NCBI RefSeq assembly: GCF_025574485.1
Contig: NZ_JAOBPO010000002.1
Coordinates: 622,501 to 686,500, forward strand
Direction: 5' to 3'
Origin: Kordiimonas aquimaris
GTDB taxonomy: Bacteria > Pseudomonadota > Alphaproteobacteria > Sphingomonadales > Kordiimonadaceae
DNA: 64,000 bases
Shown: positions 18,771 through 27,677 of the stretch, in pieces
Layout of the letters: each line of letters starts with the position of its first letter
Position numbering within the stretch: the first letter of the stretch is position 1
The notes under the pieces: model-generated
The model's database searches: none
Told to the model about the DNA's origin: nothing
The model's input: only the letters and a program-made list of their open reading frames with translations
Made by a program: the position numbers and the translations under genes

Positions 18771-19925
18771 ATGTTAAATAGACGACAGCTATTAAAGGTG
18801 GGCGCGGCGTCCATGGTGGTTACAGGCCTTGGTGTGGGCTACTTTGCTGCCACACGCAGGCCTGACAATGCTTTGCTTCCATGGAATGATGATGCCCATG
18901 CGTATGACGACATCCGCCTGAAGGCTCTTTCATATGCAGTGCTTGCACCTAATCCGCATAACCGTCAGCCTTGGCTTGCAGACCTTTCGATCGCGGGAGA
19001 AGTTAACCTTCTGTGTGACCTTGATAAACGCTTGCCTGAAACAGATCCGTTTGATCGTCAAATTACAATTGGTCTTGGTTGCTTTGTGGGCCTTTTTGAG
19101 CTTGCTGCTAATCATTTTGGCTACCGAGTGATTGTTGATGAATTTCCGCAAGGAGAATCTACACCTCGGCTTGATGGCCGGGTTATTACCCAATTAAAAA
19201 TGGTTGAAGACAAGGGCGCGCCGCAAAGCAAGTTGTTTGAGCAAATTAAACGACGCCGTTCAAATAAAGAGCCATATGACACGATGCACAATGTATCTGA
19301 AAAGGTGATTGCTGAGTTAATTGATGATATGCCTGATGGTGTCGAGATTTCTGGTGTAGTCAATCCTGCAAAGCTTGCCGCCCTGCGAGACCTTACATGG
19401 CGCGCATACTTGGTTGAGGCCTTAACCCCACGAACAATGCAAGAAAGCATTGACCTGATGCGTATTGGCAAAGCAGAAATTAATGCAAACCCTGATGGTA
19501 TTGACCTTGGTGGCCCCATGCTAGAGCTGCTAGCTCATGTTGGCATGTTGGATCGTGCCCAATTGGCAGACCAAAACTCAACTGCATTCCAACAAGGACT
19601 GGATATGTATCGTGGCCTGATGTTTTCTGCGATGGGTTATGTTTGGGTGACAACACCAGACAATAGTCGTCGTTCCCAGTTGGCGGCTGGTCGTGCATGG
19701 GTGATGCTAAATCTTAAAGCTGCGAAGTTAGGCGTTGGTGTTCATCCACTCAGTCAGGCACTGCAGGAATATAAGGAGATGAGGCAGGTTTATAGCGAGT
19801 TACATGAAATGCTTGCAGTTGATGCCCCGAAACGCATACAGATGTTTGGGCGAATTGGCTATGGACCAGAAACACCGCCAAGTCCAAGATGGGCTGTGGA
19901 AAACTGCCTTTTGAATAAGGTGTAA
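18771..19925 (+). CDS. Tat-signal nitroreductase-fold flavoprotein, Acg family
   Basis: A 384-residue protein with an N-terminal twin-arginine-like signal (LNRRQLLKVGAAS, hydrophobic stretch to about residue 26). The remainder resembles the Acg/Rv2032 family of nitroreductase-fold proteins: APNPHNRQPWL near the start and FGRIGYGPETPPSPRW at the end. Acg proteins bind FMN in a partly occluded site and may sequester or use flavin; the reaction is uncertain. It is probably periplasmic if the Tat signal is used. It forms a two-gene unit with the MarR regulator 20 bases downstream and is probably repressed by it. Confidence 0.8.
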   Translation: MLNRRQLLKVGAASMVVTGLGVGYFAATRRPDNALLPWNDDAHAYDDIRLKALSYAVLAPNPHNRQPWLADLSIAGEVNLLCDLDKRLPETDPFDRQITIGLGCFVGLFELAANHFGYRVIVDEFPQGESTPRLDGRVITQLKMVEDKGAPQSKLFEQIKRRRSNKEPYDTMHNVSEKVIAELIDDMPDGVEISGVVNPAKLAALRDLTWRAYLVEALTPRTMQESIDLMRIGKAEINANPDGIDLGGPMLELLAHVGMLDRAQLADQNSTAFQQGLDMYRGLMFSAMGYVWVTTPDNSRRSQLAAGRAWVMLNLKAAKLGVGVHPLSQALQEYKEMRQVYSELHEMLAVDAPKRIQMFGRIGYGPETPPSPRWAVENCLLNKV

Positions 19926-19945
19926 ATCAAAGAGATTGTTCTCTG

Positions 19946-20434
19946 ATGCAAGATGGCTCCAATATTAATCTTCCTGGCGCAGAAGCTGATGAAGCTGATG
20001 CGGATATTAATGCCGTTTATCATTTCTTCAATGAGTTAGGCATTATGGAACAACTGGTGACAACGCAGTTAAGTCATGTTTTGCCTGCATCTTTGAACAA
20101 GTCACAGTTTGGCGTATTAAATCATATGGTACGTCTTGGCCGTTTGGAAAGCCCTGCACAACTTGCCAGCGCATTTCAGGTTAAACGACCATCAATGACA
20201 AACACGCTGCAAAAGCTGGAAGCAAAAGGGTTTGTTGAAATCCAACCCAACGAGGCTGATGGCCGGGGCAAGGTTGTGAAAATCACCCAGCAAGGTATTG
20301 CTGCGCGCGCCGAGGCACTGCAAGCATTGGCTCCTTTGTTCGAGAAAATACGAGACGATCTGGGTACGGAACTGTTTGAGCAAGCTCGACCCTTGTTGGA
20401 GCGCGTGCGGATTTATCTGGATGAAAACAGGTAG
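19946..20434 (+). CDS. MarR-family transcriptional regulator
   Basis: The 162-residue protein has the MarR winged helix: QFGVLNHMVRLGRLESPAQL, then a recognition helix around VKRPSMTNTLQKLEAKGFV and the wing PNEADGRGKVVKIT, followed by a helical dimerisation tail. It should bind the palindrome at 18719-18756 and repress its own operon until a ligand is bound. The regulated partner is a Tat-exported flavoprotein, so the inducer may be a quinone, nitro-compound or other aromatic; this is inference. Its stop lies 4 bases from the stop of the convergent PH-domain gene. Confidence 0.9.
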   Translation: MQDGSNINLPGAEADEADADINAVYHFFNELGIMEQLVTTQLSHVLPASLNKSQFGVLNHMVRLGRLESPAQLASAFQVKRPSMTNTLQKLEAKGFVEIQPNEADGRGKVVKITQQGIAARAEALQALAPLFEKIRDDLGTELFEQARPLLERVRIYLDENR

Positions 20435-20438
20435 TTGG

Positions 20439-22025
20439 TTACATCCATGGCTCTTTACTTGTTTCCACCACATATAAAATTCTATCTCGCCAATGGGTAG
20501 CATCTTCATGGGCCATGTAAGGTATGGTTACGGTTTTGCCTGCCAGCATAATTTCTAATGTTGCCAAGCCGTGCCGTAATTGCCCGGGTGTGCGAGTCAT
20601 TCGAACCGACTGCACCTTGTGAAAAGGGAAGATAGTTTTTTGGAGCCCAAAAAAACCGGATTGAACTAAACCCACATGATCATCAGTTGCATAGCCATAC
20701 CTTTTCCATCGGAGCGTAATTAATGGTGCCGCAAAAGCCGGCGCTAAAAGCGGAATAACTGCGAGCCAGCCTAGTGGATACACCCAAAAGCCTGCCACAA
20801 TTAACGCGATGGGCATCACACTGAATAAGGTATGCCGCACAATGAATTTCTTGCTGATGTTGCTCAGTATGGTTTGATGTATTGTCGTGTCGACATACAG
20901 TCTTTGCGTTAGGCTATTAATGAAGTTTGTTTGAACACTGGGAATGATGAATTTCTTGCTGCGATTATTGTCTTTTTTGCTTTTGAACCCAATTTGCCCA
21001 ACTGTAATGTGCGAACGCCGCAATAGTTTGGCAATCAGTGGCTGTGCAATTATAATATTCTGTATCTTTACCTCGGGTAAACTGGTTTCCTGCCGTTCCA
21101 GCAGTCCACGAGTACGATGAAATCTACCATCGGCATAAGTTAATCGGTAATTGTAATTGACGATTACAGCCCCAAGAACGCTGGCAATCATGAGTGCCGC
21201 CAGTATCAAGAAGATGCTTGCTACAATAAAAAGTGCAATAATCAATAGCCCGGCACCAGCCGCAGCGCTTACATTATCTGCAGTGTCCACTACTATATCC
21301 ATCAACCACCAGTCATCAATTTGAGATAGAAAGGCGGCGAGTAAGCCAGCAAAAACCCAGATGTTATTGTTGCTTATGCCATAGCGAACAAGCTCAGAAA
21401 TTGGATGTTGCAGAAGTTCTTCTTCTGCGTGAGTGGTTTTAATTTCGGGGTCAACATTGCTTGAAGTGTTTATTTTTTCTTCGGCAACATGCTGGTCACT
21501 TTCTTTGTATTCGAGCACATGCTTTCTGATTGCTTGGCCTAGTATGCGTGGAACACCGCCAAGACTAACTTCTTCTGCGGAAGACCCTGCGCTTTCAAGT
21601 GCGAGGATGATGAGGTTAAAAGGGCGGAAGTAGATAGGTTCTCTAAAGGCGATATTCTGGATGCGATCAAAGTTAAGCGTTAGACGTTTGCGTTTAAATA
21701 CACCGCTACGTATCAGAAACTTATTGCCTTCGATGCGAAATTTGAAATTTATGTAACTCAGGATCGATCCAATGATCAGTGCCAAACTGGAACCTAAGGC
21801 AAAAAGAGCAAAAAATAACCAACGGTTTTCGCCAGTTGTTGCCAAAATAGCAGCTGGGGCAATCGCGAATGTTTGAATACCGCCTTTAACGGTATCGACG
21901 ACGTTTTTAATAACGAAATATATAATTGATAAAGGCGACAGTCGTTGCCATTTGTCCGATTGCACACTGGATAAATCCATTAAAGGTGCGGGAGCACTCA
22001 ATACTGTGGCCAGCTTCTTAATCAT
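20439..22025 (-). CDS. Bacterial PH-domain membrane protein, YdbT-like
   Basis: About 528 residues with several paired transmembrane segments and three bacterial-PH (bPH2/DUF304) units, visible as FRIEGNKFLIRSGVFKRKR, YRLTYADGRFHRTRGLLER and YGYATDDHVGLVQSGFFG, each followed by a VRIQNI/KVQSVR-like strand. Proteins of this class (Bacillus YdbT) work with a smaller partner, which is the next gene upstream; YdbST affects sensitivity to some bacteriocins and amines. The start chosen at 22025 overlaps the end of the partner gene by 8 bases, indicating translational coupling; a longer frame begins at 22067. Confidence 0.8.
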   Translation of the reverse strand: MIKKLATVLSAPAPLMDLSSVQSDKWQRLSPLSIIYFVIKNVVDTVKGGIQTFAIAPAAILATTGENRWLFFALFALGSSLALIIGSILSYINFKFRIEGNKFLIRSGVFKRKRLTLNFDRIQNIAFREPIYFRPFNLIILALESAGSSAEEVSLGGVPRILGQAIRKHVLEYKESDQHVAEEKINTSSNVDPEIKTTHAEEELLQHPISELVRYGISNNNIWVFAGLLAAFLSQIDDWWLMDIVVDTADNVSAAAGAGLLIIALFIVASIFLILAALMIASVLGAVIVNYNYRLTYADGRFHRTRGLLERQETSLPEVKIQNIIIAQPLIAKLLRRSHITVGQIGFKSKKDNNRSKKFIIPSVQTNFINSLTQRLYVDTTIHQTILSNISKKFIVRHTLFSVMPIALIVAGFWVYPLGWLAVIPLLAPAFAAPLITLRWKRYGYATDDHVGLVQSGFFGLQKTIFPFHKVQSVRMTRTPGQLRHGLATLEIMLAGKTVTIPYMAHEDATHWRDRILYVVETSKEPWM

Positions 22026-22596
22026 GTGGCTGTTCTTGTATATCGCGAGTGTCGTCAGCGCTGTCACTAACGTAGCTCATAACCACGGTGCGTATCTTGG
22101 CTGCAGTTGCAAACCCGAGGCCGGGTATTTTCATATCAGCACTGCCGCCGCCTGCGCTGTAAAACTTAAGTGTGCTTAGCTTGCATAATCGCTCTAACGG
22201 CCCGCTTTCAATCTCAACATGTTGGATACGACAGAAGGGTAAATATGTAACATGCCTCCATAAGGCACCATGTTTATAGTGGATGTCATGGGCCCTAAGT
22301 TGGAAACCTCTTGAACGCCAGACAAGATAGGGGACAACAATGCCAGCGACAGCAATGACTGCAGCAATAGCAAACAATAATGGTAGGTAGCCACTACTTG
22401 CGATTTCATCAAATGCATTGTCATTAAGATAACGGATGGCACCGTTAACCCCTAGTATAAGTACGTATACACCGAACCAGATGATGCGAAGCAGAGTGCA
22501 GTAACGTTTCTCCAAAGCCTCAAAAGTAAAATCGTTGGCATGCGGTATTTCACTTGATTGCAATTGTTCATTGGTGAAAACATCTGCATCTGTCAT
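22018..22596 (-). CDS. Bacterial PH-domain membrane protein, YdbS-like
   Basis: A 192-residue partner of the YdbT-like protein, with two hydrophobic segments (about 38-58 and 70-92) followed by one bPH2 domain: RSRGFQLRAHDIHYKHGALW and VTYLPFCRIQHVEIESGP, ending at SADMKIPGLGFATA. I chose the ATG at 22596 because AGAGGA sits 7 bases before it; the longer frame uses a TTG at 22620 without a good site. It is the first gene of the pair and overlaps the next gene. Confidence 0.8.
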   Translation of the reverse strand: MTDADVFTNEQLQSSEIPHANDFTFEALEKRYCTLLRIIWFGVYVLILGVNGAIRYLNDNAFDEIASSGYLPLLFAIAAVIAVAGIVVPYLVWRSRGFQLRAHDIHYKHGALWRHVTYLPFCRIQHVEIESGPLERLCKLSTLKFYSAGGGSADMKIPGLGFATAAKIRTVVMSYVSDSADDTRDIQEQPHD

Positions 22597-22706
22597 GTTC
22601 ATTTCCTCTCGCTTGCTCAACTTTCTTTACGAAGCTTGTAGCATCTTACATTAGGTAGGTATAAAACGCCCAACAACAAGACACTTTGCTTTAATTGGAT
22701 TTAATT

Positions 22707-24515
22707 GTGGCGCCACCAGTTCTGAGTTTGAAGGATATTAATCTGCATTGGGGTGCTGACCCTGTGCTTGATAAGCTTGAAATGCATATCGGGCCGAATG
22801 AGCGTTTATGCCTTGTTGGGCGTAACGGTGCAGGAAAATCCACACTTCTAAAAGTCATCGCTGGACTTATTGAGCCTGATGGGGGCGAACGTTGGTTGAA
22901 GCCTGGCATATCGGTTGCGTATCTGCCGCAAGAGCCGGACGCCTCAAGTTACACATCCTTGCACGCATATATAATGGGCGGCCTGCCTGAAGATGAACAA
23001 GATCAGGACTACCGCGCTGATGTATTGCTTGATGAGTTGAAAGTTGATGGAAGCATTGACCCTAAAAGTGCTTCAGGCGGGGAGTTGAGGCGTGCTGCAT
23101 TGGCGCGAACATTAATCGGCGAGCCTGAAGTTCTATTACTTGATGAGCCAACAAACCACATGGATATCAACACAATTGGTTGGCTTGAAGAATACCTGAA
23201 AGTATGGCGTGGGGCCATGGTGCTGATCAGTCACGACAGAACTTTCCTGACTAATCTTTCAACCGCATGCTTGTGGCTTGATCGTGGTCAGGTGCGGCGC
23301 CTCGATGATGGATTTGAAAAACTCGAGGCATGGCAAGATAAGGTTTACGCTGAAGAACAGGAAAACTTGAAAAAGCTTGATAAGCTTATCAAAGAAGAAA
23401 CGCGTTGGTCTGTTGAAGGCATTAGCGCCCGGCGAACGCGTAATCAGGGGCGAATGCGCCGACTGCAAGCACTGCGTTCTGAGCGTAGAGGGGTCATTAA
23501 AGCAACGGGTGATGTGACTATCTCACTCGGTGGCGGCGGAAAATCGGGTGCACGTGTTATTGAGGCTGAAAGTATATCGAAAACATATGGTCAAAGAACC
23601 TTGTTTTCTGATTTTTCAACGCGTATCGCTCGTGGTGACAGAGTTGGTATCATTGGCCCGAATGGTGCTGGTAAAACTACGTTGCTCAAAACACTGCTTG
23701 GTGAGGTTCAGCCTGATCAAGGGCATGTGAAACTTGGTACCAACCTTGATACGATTACCATTGACCAAAAACGTATGGCGCTAGGCGACGACATGACTTT
23801 GATGGATGTGTTAACGGGCGGCCGCGGTGAATGGATATATGTGGGTGATGAAACCCGCCATGTGATGACATATTTGAAAGAGTTTTTGTTTGATCCCTCG
23901 CAGGCAAGAACGCCTGTTAGTGCACTGTCGGGCGGGGAACGTAATCGACTACTGATTGCGGCAAACTTCGCTAAAAAGTCAAACCTGATGGTACTTGACG
24001 AGCCAACTAACGATCTTGATATGGATACACTCGACCTGTTGCAGGAAACACTCGGTGATTACAAAGGCACAATTCTTCTAGTGTCGCATGACCGAGATTT
24101 TTTAGACCGTGTTGTCACCAGCTCGATTGTACTGGAAGGTGATGGTAGCGCAGTGGAGTATGCTGGTGGGTACAGCGATTACCGTGCGCAACGTGCCTTG
24201 AGCTTGACGGCCATTGAACAAGCAGAGGCAAAGTCAAAGGCGAAAGTTGTTTCTATTCAATCTGCTGTACCAAAGAAAACTGGTAAGCTCTCGTATAAGG
24301 ACCAACGTGCGCTTGATCTGTTGCCTGCTGAAGTCGAAACACTTTCGATGCAAATTAGCGAGCTTGAGGCGCAGTTGTCTGATCCTGATCTTTATAGCCG
24401 CGACGCAAGTGCATTTGACCGTATTTCCAAAGAACTAACCGAGAAGCGAGAGCTTCTGGATGAAAAAGAAATGCGCTGGCTTGAGCTTGAAGAGTTAAAA
24501 GACAGCCTGAAATAA
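22707..24515 (+). CDS. uup: ABC-F family ATPase Uup
   Basis: The 602-residue soluble protein has two ABC cassettes. The first shows Walker A GRNGAGKST (residues 38-46), signature SGGELRRAAL and Walker B VLLLDEPTNHMD; the second shows GPNGAGKTT (about 320-328), LSGGERNRLL and LMVLDEPTNDLD. A coiled-coil C-terminal domain (about 540-600) distinguishes Uup from other ABC-F proteins. These act on ribosomes or branched DNA rather than transport. The GTG at 22707 follows GGAT and gives the usual alphaproteobacterial start MAPPVLSLKDI; a TTG four codons upstream is less likely. Confidence 0.93.
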   Translation: MAPPVLSLKDINLHWGADPVLDKLEMHIGPNERLCLVGRNGAGKSTLLKVIAGLIEPDGGERWLKPGISVAYLPQEPDASSYTSLHAYIMGGLPEDEQDQDYRADVLLDELKVDGSIDPKSASGGELRRAALARTLIGEPEVLLLDEPTNHMDINTIGWLEEYLKVWRGAMVLISHDRTFLTNLSTACLWLDRGQVRRLDDGFEKLEAWQDKVYAEEQENLKKLDKLIKEETRWSVEGISARRTRNQGRMRRLQALRSERRGVIKATGDVTISLGGGGKSGARVIEAESISKTYGQRTLFSDFSTRIARGDRVGIIGPNGAGKTTLLKTLLGEVQPDQGHVKLGTNLDTITIDQKRMALGDDMTLMDVLTGGRGEWIYVGDETRHVMTYLKEFLFDPSQARTPVSALSGGERNRLLIAANFAKKSNLMVLDEPTNDLDMDTLDLLQETLGDYKGTILLVSHDRDFLDRVVTSSIVLEGDGSAVEYAGGYSDYRAQRALSLTAIEQAEAKSKAKVVSIQSAVPKKTGKLSYKDQRALDLLPAEVETLSMQISELEAQLSDPDLYSRDASAFDRISKELTEKRELLDEKEMRWLELEELKDSLK

Positions 24516-24516
24516 A

Positions 24517-24538
24517 AACAAACTGTCTTGAGTTTGTT
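24517..24538. terminator. Short hairpin between convergent uup and SDR genes
   Basis: AACAAACT (24517-24524) pairs with AGTTTGTT (24531-24538) around a 6-base loop. It occupies the 21-base gap between the two stop codons and overlaps the SDR stop. Weak but well placed; the minus strand lacks a good T run. Confidence 0.4.
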
Positions 24539-25310
24539 ACCTGACGTAGCTGGCGCCGTTTATATCAAACGTTGCGCCTGTTGCGTGATCAATTAGTCCA
24601 GATAGCAGGAACGCGATCATGTTTCCGATTTCCTCAGGCGGTGCGGCGTCCCCGATAGGGATTTCTTTCAGCATATGTTCGTTGCCTGGTTCATATGCGA
24701 CAGCTGCCATGTCGGTTTTGACCCAACCCGGAGCAATGAGGTAGGCGTAAATGCCATCTTTTGCGAAAGCGCGTGCGATAGAGCGCATCATGGCAACCAC
24801 AGCGCCTTTGCTGGCGGCGTAATGGATAGCATCTGAACTGTCGCCGCGAAAAGCGGCACGGCTGGCGACGGTAATAATGCGACCAGTTGCCGTATCGTTT
24901 TGCCTGCGCATGGTTTCAAAATGCATGATCGCAGCTTTACATAGATCTGCAACAGCCTGAACATTAACGGCCATTACGTTTGCCCAATCAGCGGTCCAAG
25001 TTTGATTGTCTGTATCATGCGCTGTGGAAGGCATAATGCCGGCATTGTTGACCAAGCCGTCAATGTTGCCTTTGAAATCCATCGCTTCGTTCCACAACCG
25101 GAAACCAGCGTCGTTTTCGCCGAGGTCTGCTTGTACGGCCACAATACGGTCACTGCCAAATTCTTCTGCCAGAACAGCTAATGCTCCCGGGCTGGTTGCG
25201 TATGAGCCGACAACATTTGCACCTGCTTTAAGTAAAATACTTGCTGCCGCAGCACCAATACCGCGTGATGCGCCTGTTACTAGAAATGTTTGTCCATCAA
25301 ATGAGATCAT
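24537..25310 (-). CDS. Short-chain dehydrogenase/reductase
   Basis: The 257-residue enzyme has the Rossmann dinucleotide motif TGASRGIGAA near residue 12, the NNAG motif (VNNAGIMP), the structural serine region VASRAAF and the catalytic YAASKGAV pair. These are the classical SDR motifs, which implies an NAD(P)-dependent reduction or oxidation of a hydroxyl/keto group. The substrate is unknown. It begins 12 bases after a small exported cupin gene and is probably co-transcribed with it. Confidence 0.9.
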   Translation of the reverse strand: MISFDGQTFLVTGASRGIGAAAASILLKAGANVVGSYATSPGALAVLAEEFGSDRIVAVQADLGENDAGFRLWNEAMDFKGNIDGLVNNAGIMPSTAHDTDNQTWTADWANVMAVNVQAVADLCKAAIMHFETMRRQNDTATGRIITVASRAAFRGDSSDAIHYAASKGAVVAMMRSIARAFAKDGIYAYLIAPGWVKTDMAAVAYEPGNEHMLKEIPIGDAAPPEEIGNMIAFLLSGLIDHATGATFDINGASYVR

Positions 25311-25322
25311 GTCTGTTTCCTG

Positions 25323-25712
25323 TTATTTTTGCTGATCTGGTACGGTGCGCACTGGTTGACCTTTGGGGTGTACACGAAAAACAACAACTTCTGCCGCTTT
25401 GTCTCGTGTCACCGCGGTATGTATCATGCCAGCCGGAATTTTGCCGCTGGTTCCGGCCGAAATCAGTTTGTCTTCTTGGCCTTCAATGCGCAGAAATGCT
25501 TCTCCGGCAATCACGTACATAAACTCTTCTGTTGGGTGATAATGCATCGGCAATGTCGCATTAGCTGGCAGTTCAACACGTGTCATTAACGCTTGGTGGC
25601 TTGGTACACCAGTAATGTCAGATTGAAGCAATGGCGTTGCTTTTGGCCCAGCGGCCTGAGCCCACGAGCCCGCAGACAATAGAAAGATAAATGCAATTGA
25701 GAAAATGCGCAT
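25323..25712 (-). CDS. Exported cupin-domain protein
   Basis: The 129-residue product begins with a signal peptide (IFSIAFIFLLSAGSWAQA) and contains one cupin_2 domain. The metal motif is visible as LPMHYHPTEEFMYVIAGEA, and the second motif as IPAGMIHTAV. The two histidines, glutamate and later histidine could bind a divalent metal. It may be a periplasmic sugar/phenolic-binding or oxygenase-like protein; no function can be assigned. The ATG at 25712 is preceded by AAGGAC; a GTG eight codons upstream is also in frame. It forms a pair with the SDR gene. Confidence 0.82.
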   Translation of the reverse strand: MRIFSIAFIFLLSAGSWAQAAGPKATPLLQSDITGVPSHQALMTRVELPANATLPMHYHPTEEFMYVIAGEAFLRIEGQEDKLISAGTSGKIPAGMIHTAVTRDKAAEVVVFRVHPKGQPVRTVPDQQK

Positions 25713-25824
25713 CGCGGATGTCCTTCGTTGTTCCACCTAGGCCTTGAGGCATATCATCATGGCAGTTACTGTTGCTAGCTAAATATCTGACGTTGCCCAA
25801 GAAAGGATCGTTTCCATTAGCTCA

Positions 25825-26274
25825 TTGCGTATCTTAGAAATTGATGAATTGGAACCTTATTGGGATTTGCTATTGCTCGCGGATCCATCACCTGAACTTG
25901 TTCAATCATACCTGAAATCAGGAAAAGTATTTGGCGCGATAATTGGCGGGATGCCTGTTGGCGTTTATGTGTTGGTTTGTCTAGGCAGTAGGGATTGGGA
26001 GCTAAAGAATATTGCTATTCATGAAGCGTATCAAGGAAAAGGATACGGCCAAGCTTTGCTTCGCCATTCAATAGGGACAGCGAAAGAACTTGGTGCTTGC
26101 TCACTAGAAGTGGGTACAGCCAGTTCAGGTGTTAAGCAGGTGAAATTCTATGAACAAGCCGGCTTTAAGCGTGCGCGAATAGATGAAGGCTTCTTTGTGC
26201 GCAATTATGATGAACCCGTATTGGATGATGGCGTGCTATGCGTTGATATGCTTTATTTGAAACTGACATTTTAA
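25825..26274 (+). CDS. GNAT-family acetyltransferase
   Basis: The 149-residue protein shows the GNAT core strand WELKNIAIHEAYQGKGYGQA with the acetyl-CoA loop QGKGYGQALL, then LEVGTASSGVKQVKFYEQAG. It resembles YvbK-type acetyltransferases; the substrate is unknown. The first canonical start in the open frame is TTG 25825, but the best ribosome-binding site (AAAGGA, 25802-25807) is 8 bases before an in-frame ATT at 25816, so the true start is uncertain. The following Kelch gene begins 19 bases later. Confidence 0.8.
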   Translation: MRILEIDELEPYWDLLLLADPSPELVQSYLKSGKVFGAIIGGMPVGVYVLVCLGSRDWELKNIAIHEAYQGKGYGQALLRHSIGTAKELGACSLEVGTASSGVKQVKFYEQAGFKRARIDEGFFVRNYDEPVLDDGVLCVDMLYLKLTF

Positions 26275-26293
26275 TATCAGGGAAGATGGCGTG

Positions 26294-27349
26294 ATGAACG
26301 AGAAGCTAAGGCATATGACAATAGGTGTTTTGACTGCTTTCTTCATCGCAGGCGGTGTGGTTGCGGATAATGTTCCGCTGCTGCCTGAGCCTCACGCGAA
26401 TAATGCTGTAGCGCAAACTATTGTTAATGGCAAAAATACGCTTTTTTCTTTTATGGGCTTAACGAAGGGCAAAGCCTATACGGACATTAGCAGAAAAGCT
26501 TATGCCTTTAGTGAAGGCGAGGCCAAATGGCGCGCCTTACCCAGTGTGCCTGTTGACAAAGGCAGGCTAGCGGCAACAGCGGTTGGCTTGAATGGTATGG
26601 TCTATCTGTTTGGCGGCTACACAGTAGCCGAAGACGGTGCTGAGGTTTCAACGCCTGAAAACTTTGTTTTTGACCCTATCACACAATCATACACACGCAT
26701 TGCCGATATGCCTGTGCCGTCCGATGACGCAGTTAGCTTCAGTTATGCAAGTCGTTACATTTACATTGTTTCCGGCTGGCACAACACTGACAATATTCGT
26801 GATGTGCAGGTTTATGACACACAAAACAATTCATGGTTTAAAGCAACAGATTACCCCGGGAGCCCAGTGTTCGGCCATGCGGGCGGCATTGTGGGCAATA
26901 GGTTTGTCATCGCTGATGGTGTTGCCGTGCTTGGTTCCCGCGCAACAGGAGATCGTCGTTTTGAAACGGTCAATGAAGGATGGATGGGCACAATCAACCC
27001 TGAAAACCCTGCCGAGATAAGCTATCGCCGATTGCCGCAATTGCCAGGCAGAGGTCATTACCGTATGGGCGGCGCAGGTGACAGCATTGGTAATCGTGTA
27101 TTATTCGTTGGTGGTACCAGTAATGCCTATAATTACAATGGTATTGGTTATAACGGAGAACCTTCAAAACCAACCAAACATGTGTTTGCTTGGGATTTCA
27201 CTAAGGATAATTGGGTTGCTTATGAAGACAAACCCGTTGCCAGCATGGATCACCGTGGTTTGATGAAGGTTGGCGAGGAATGGTTCACGATCGGTGGGAT
27301 GATTGATGGTCAGATAGTCAATGAGCGGGCGTTGAGAAGCATGCAATAA
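26294..27349 (+). CDS. Exported Kelch-repeat beta-propeller protein
   Basis: The 351-residue protein has a signal peptide (about 1-24) and a six-bladed Kelch-like repeat structure, with blade signatures such as MVYLFGGYTV, YIYIVSGWHN, VLFVGGTSNA and EWFTIGGMID, each followed by a W or F in the second strand. The fold is shared with N-acetylneuraminate epimerase and galactose oxidase, but the catalytic residues of those cannot be confirmed. It should be periplasmic. The ATG at 26294 has GGAAG 8 bases upstream; a GTG immediately precedes it. Confidence 0.78.
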   Translation: MNEKLRHMTIGVLTAFFIAGGVVADNVPLLPEPHANNAVAQTIVNGKNTLFSFMGLTKGKAYTDISRKAYAFSEGEAKWRALPSVPVDKGRLAATAVGLNGMVYLFGGYTVAEDGAEVSTPENFVFDPITQSYTRIADMPVPSDDAVSFSYASRYIYIVSGWHNTDNIRDVQVYDTQNNSWFKATDYPGSPVFGHAGGIVGNRFVIADGVAVLGSRATGDRRFETVNEGWMGTINPENPAEISYRRLPQLPGRGHYRMGGAGDSIGNRVLFVGGTSNAYNYNGIGYNGEPSKPTKHVFAWDFTKDNWVAYEDKPVASMDHRGLMKVGEEWFTIGGMIDGQIVNERALRSMQ

Positions 27350-27413
27350 GCTATTATTTAAGAGCCATGGCTACATTGCTCACTTATGGTACGAAATATT
27401 TGAAAGGTTGGCT

Positions 27414-27677
27414 ATGACACAAAACAAGATCATTCGAGGAAGTTGGGTTATGGTTGATGGCCAAATGCAAGCTGATACTATAGAAAACAAAATAATAGAG
27501 ATGATCAAGAATGAACTCAGTGAGATCAAAATTACTAATTGGGCCGCTCTATATATTGACACATTTGGTAATTATTGGGAATTAACTTATCCTCAAAGCC
27601 ATATGCATGGAGGTGGTCCGCGTCAGCTCGAACGATTATCAATATCCGACGCAAGTGACTGGTGTCCAACTATTTGA
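27414..27677 (+). CDS. Imm27-like immunity protein (orphan)
   Basis: The 87-residue cytoplasmic protein matches the Imm27 family by its spaced motifs: RGSWVMVDGQMQAD near the start, IIEMIKNELSEI, WAALYIDTFGNYWELTYP and MHGGGPRQL. YWELTYP-x-S-x-x-HGGGPxxL is the family hallmark. Imm27 proteins protect against toxins of polymorphic secretion systems. No toxin gene, Rhs core or T6SS gene is beside it, so it is an orphan immunity gene or a repurposed domain. The ATG follows GAAAGG. Its end overlaps the convergent lipoprotein gene by 8 bases. Confidence 0.75.
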   Translation: MTQNKIIRGSWVMVDGQMQADTIENKIIEMIKNELSEIKITNWAALYIDTFGNYWELTYPQSHMHGGGPRQLERLSISDASDWCPTI

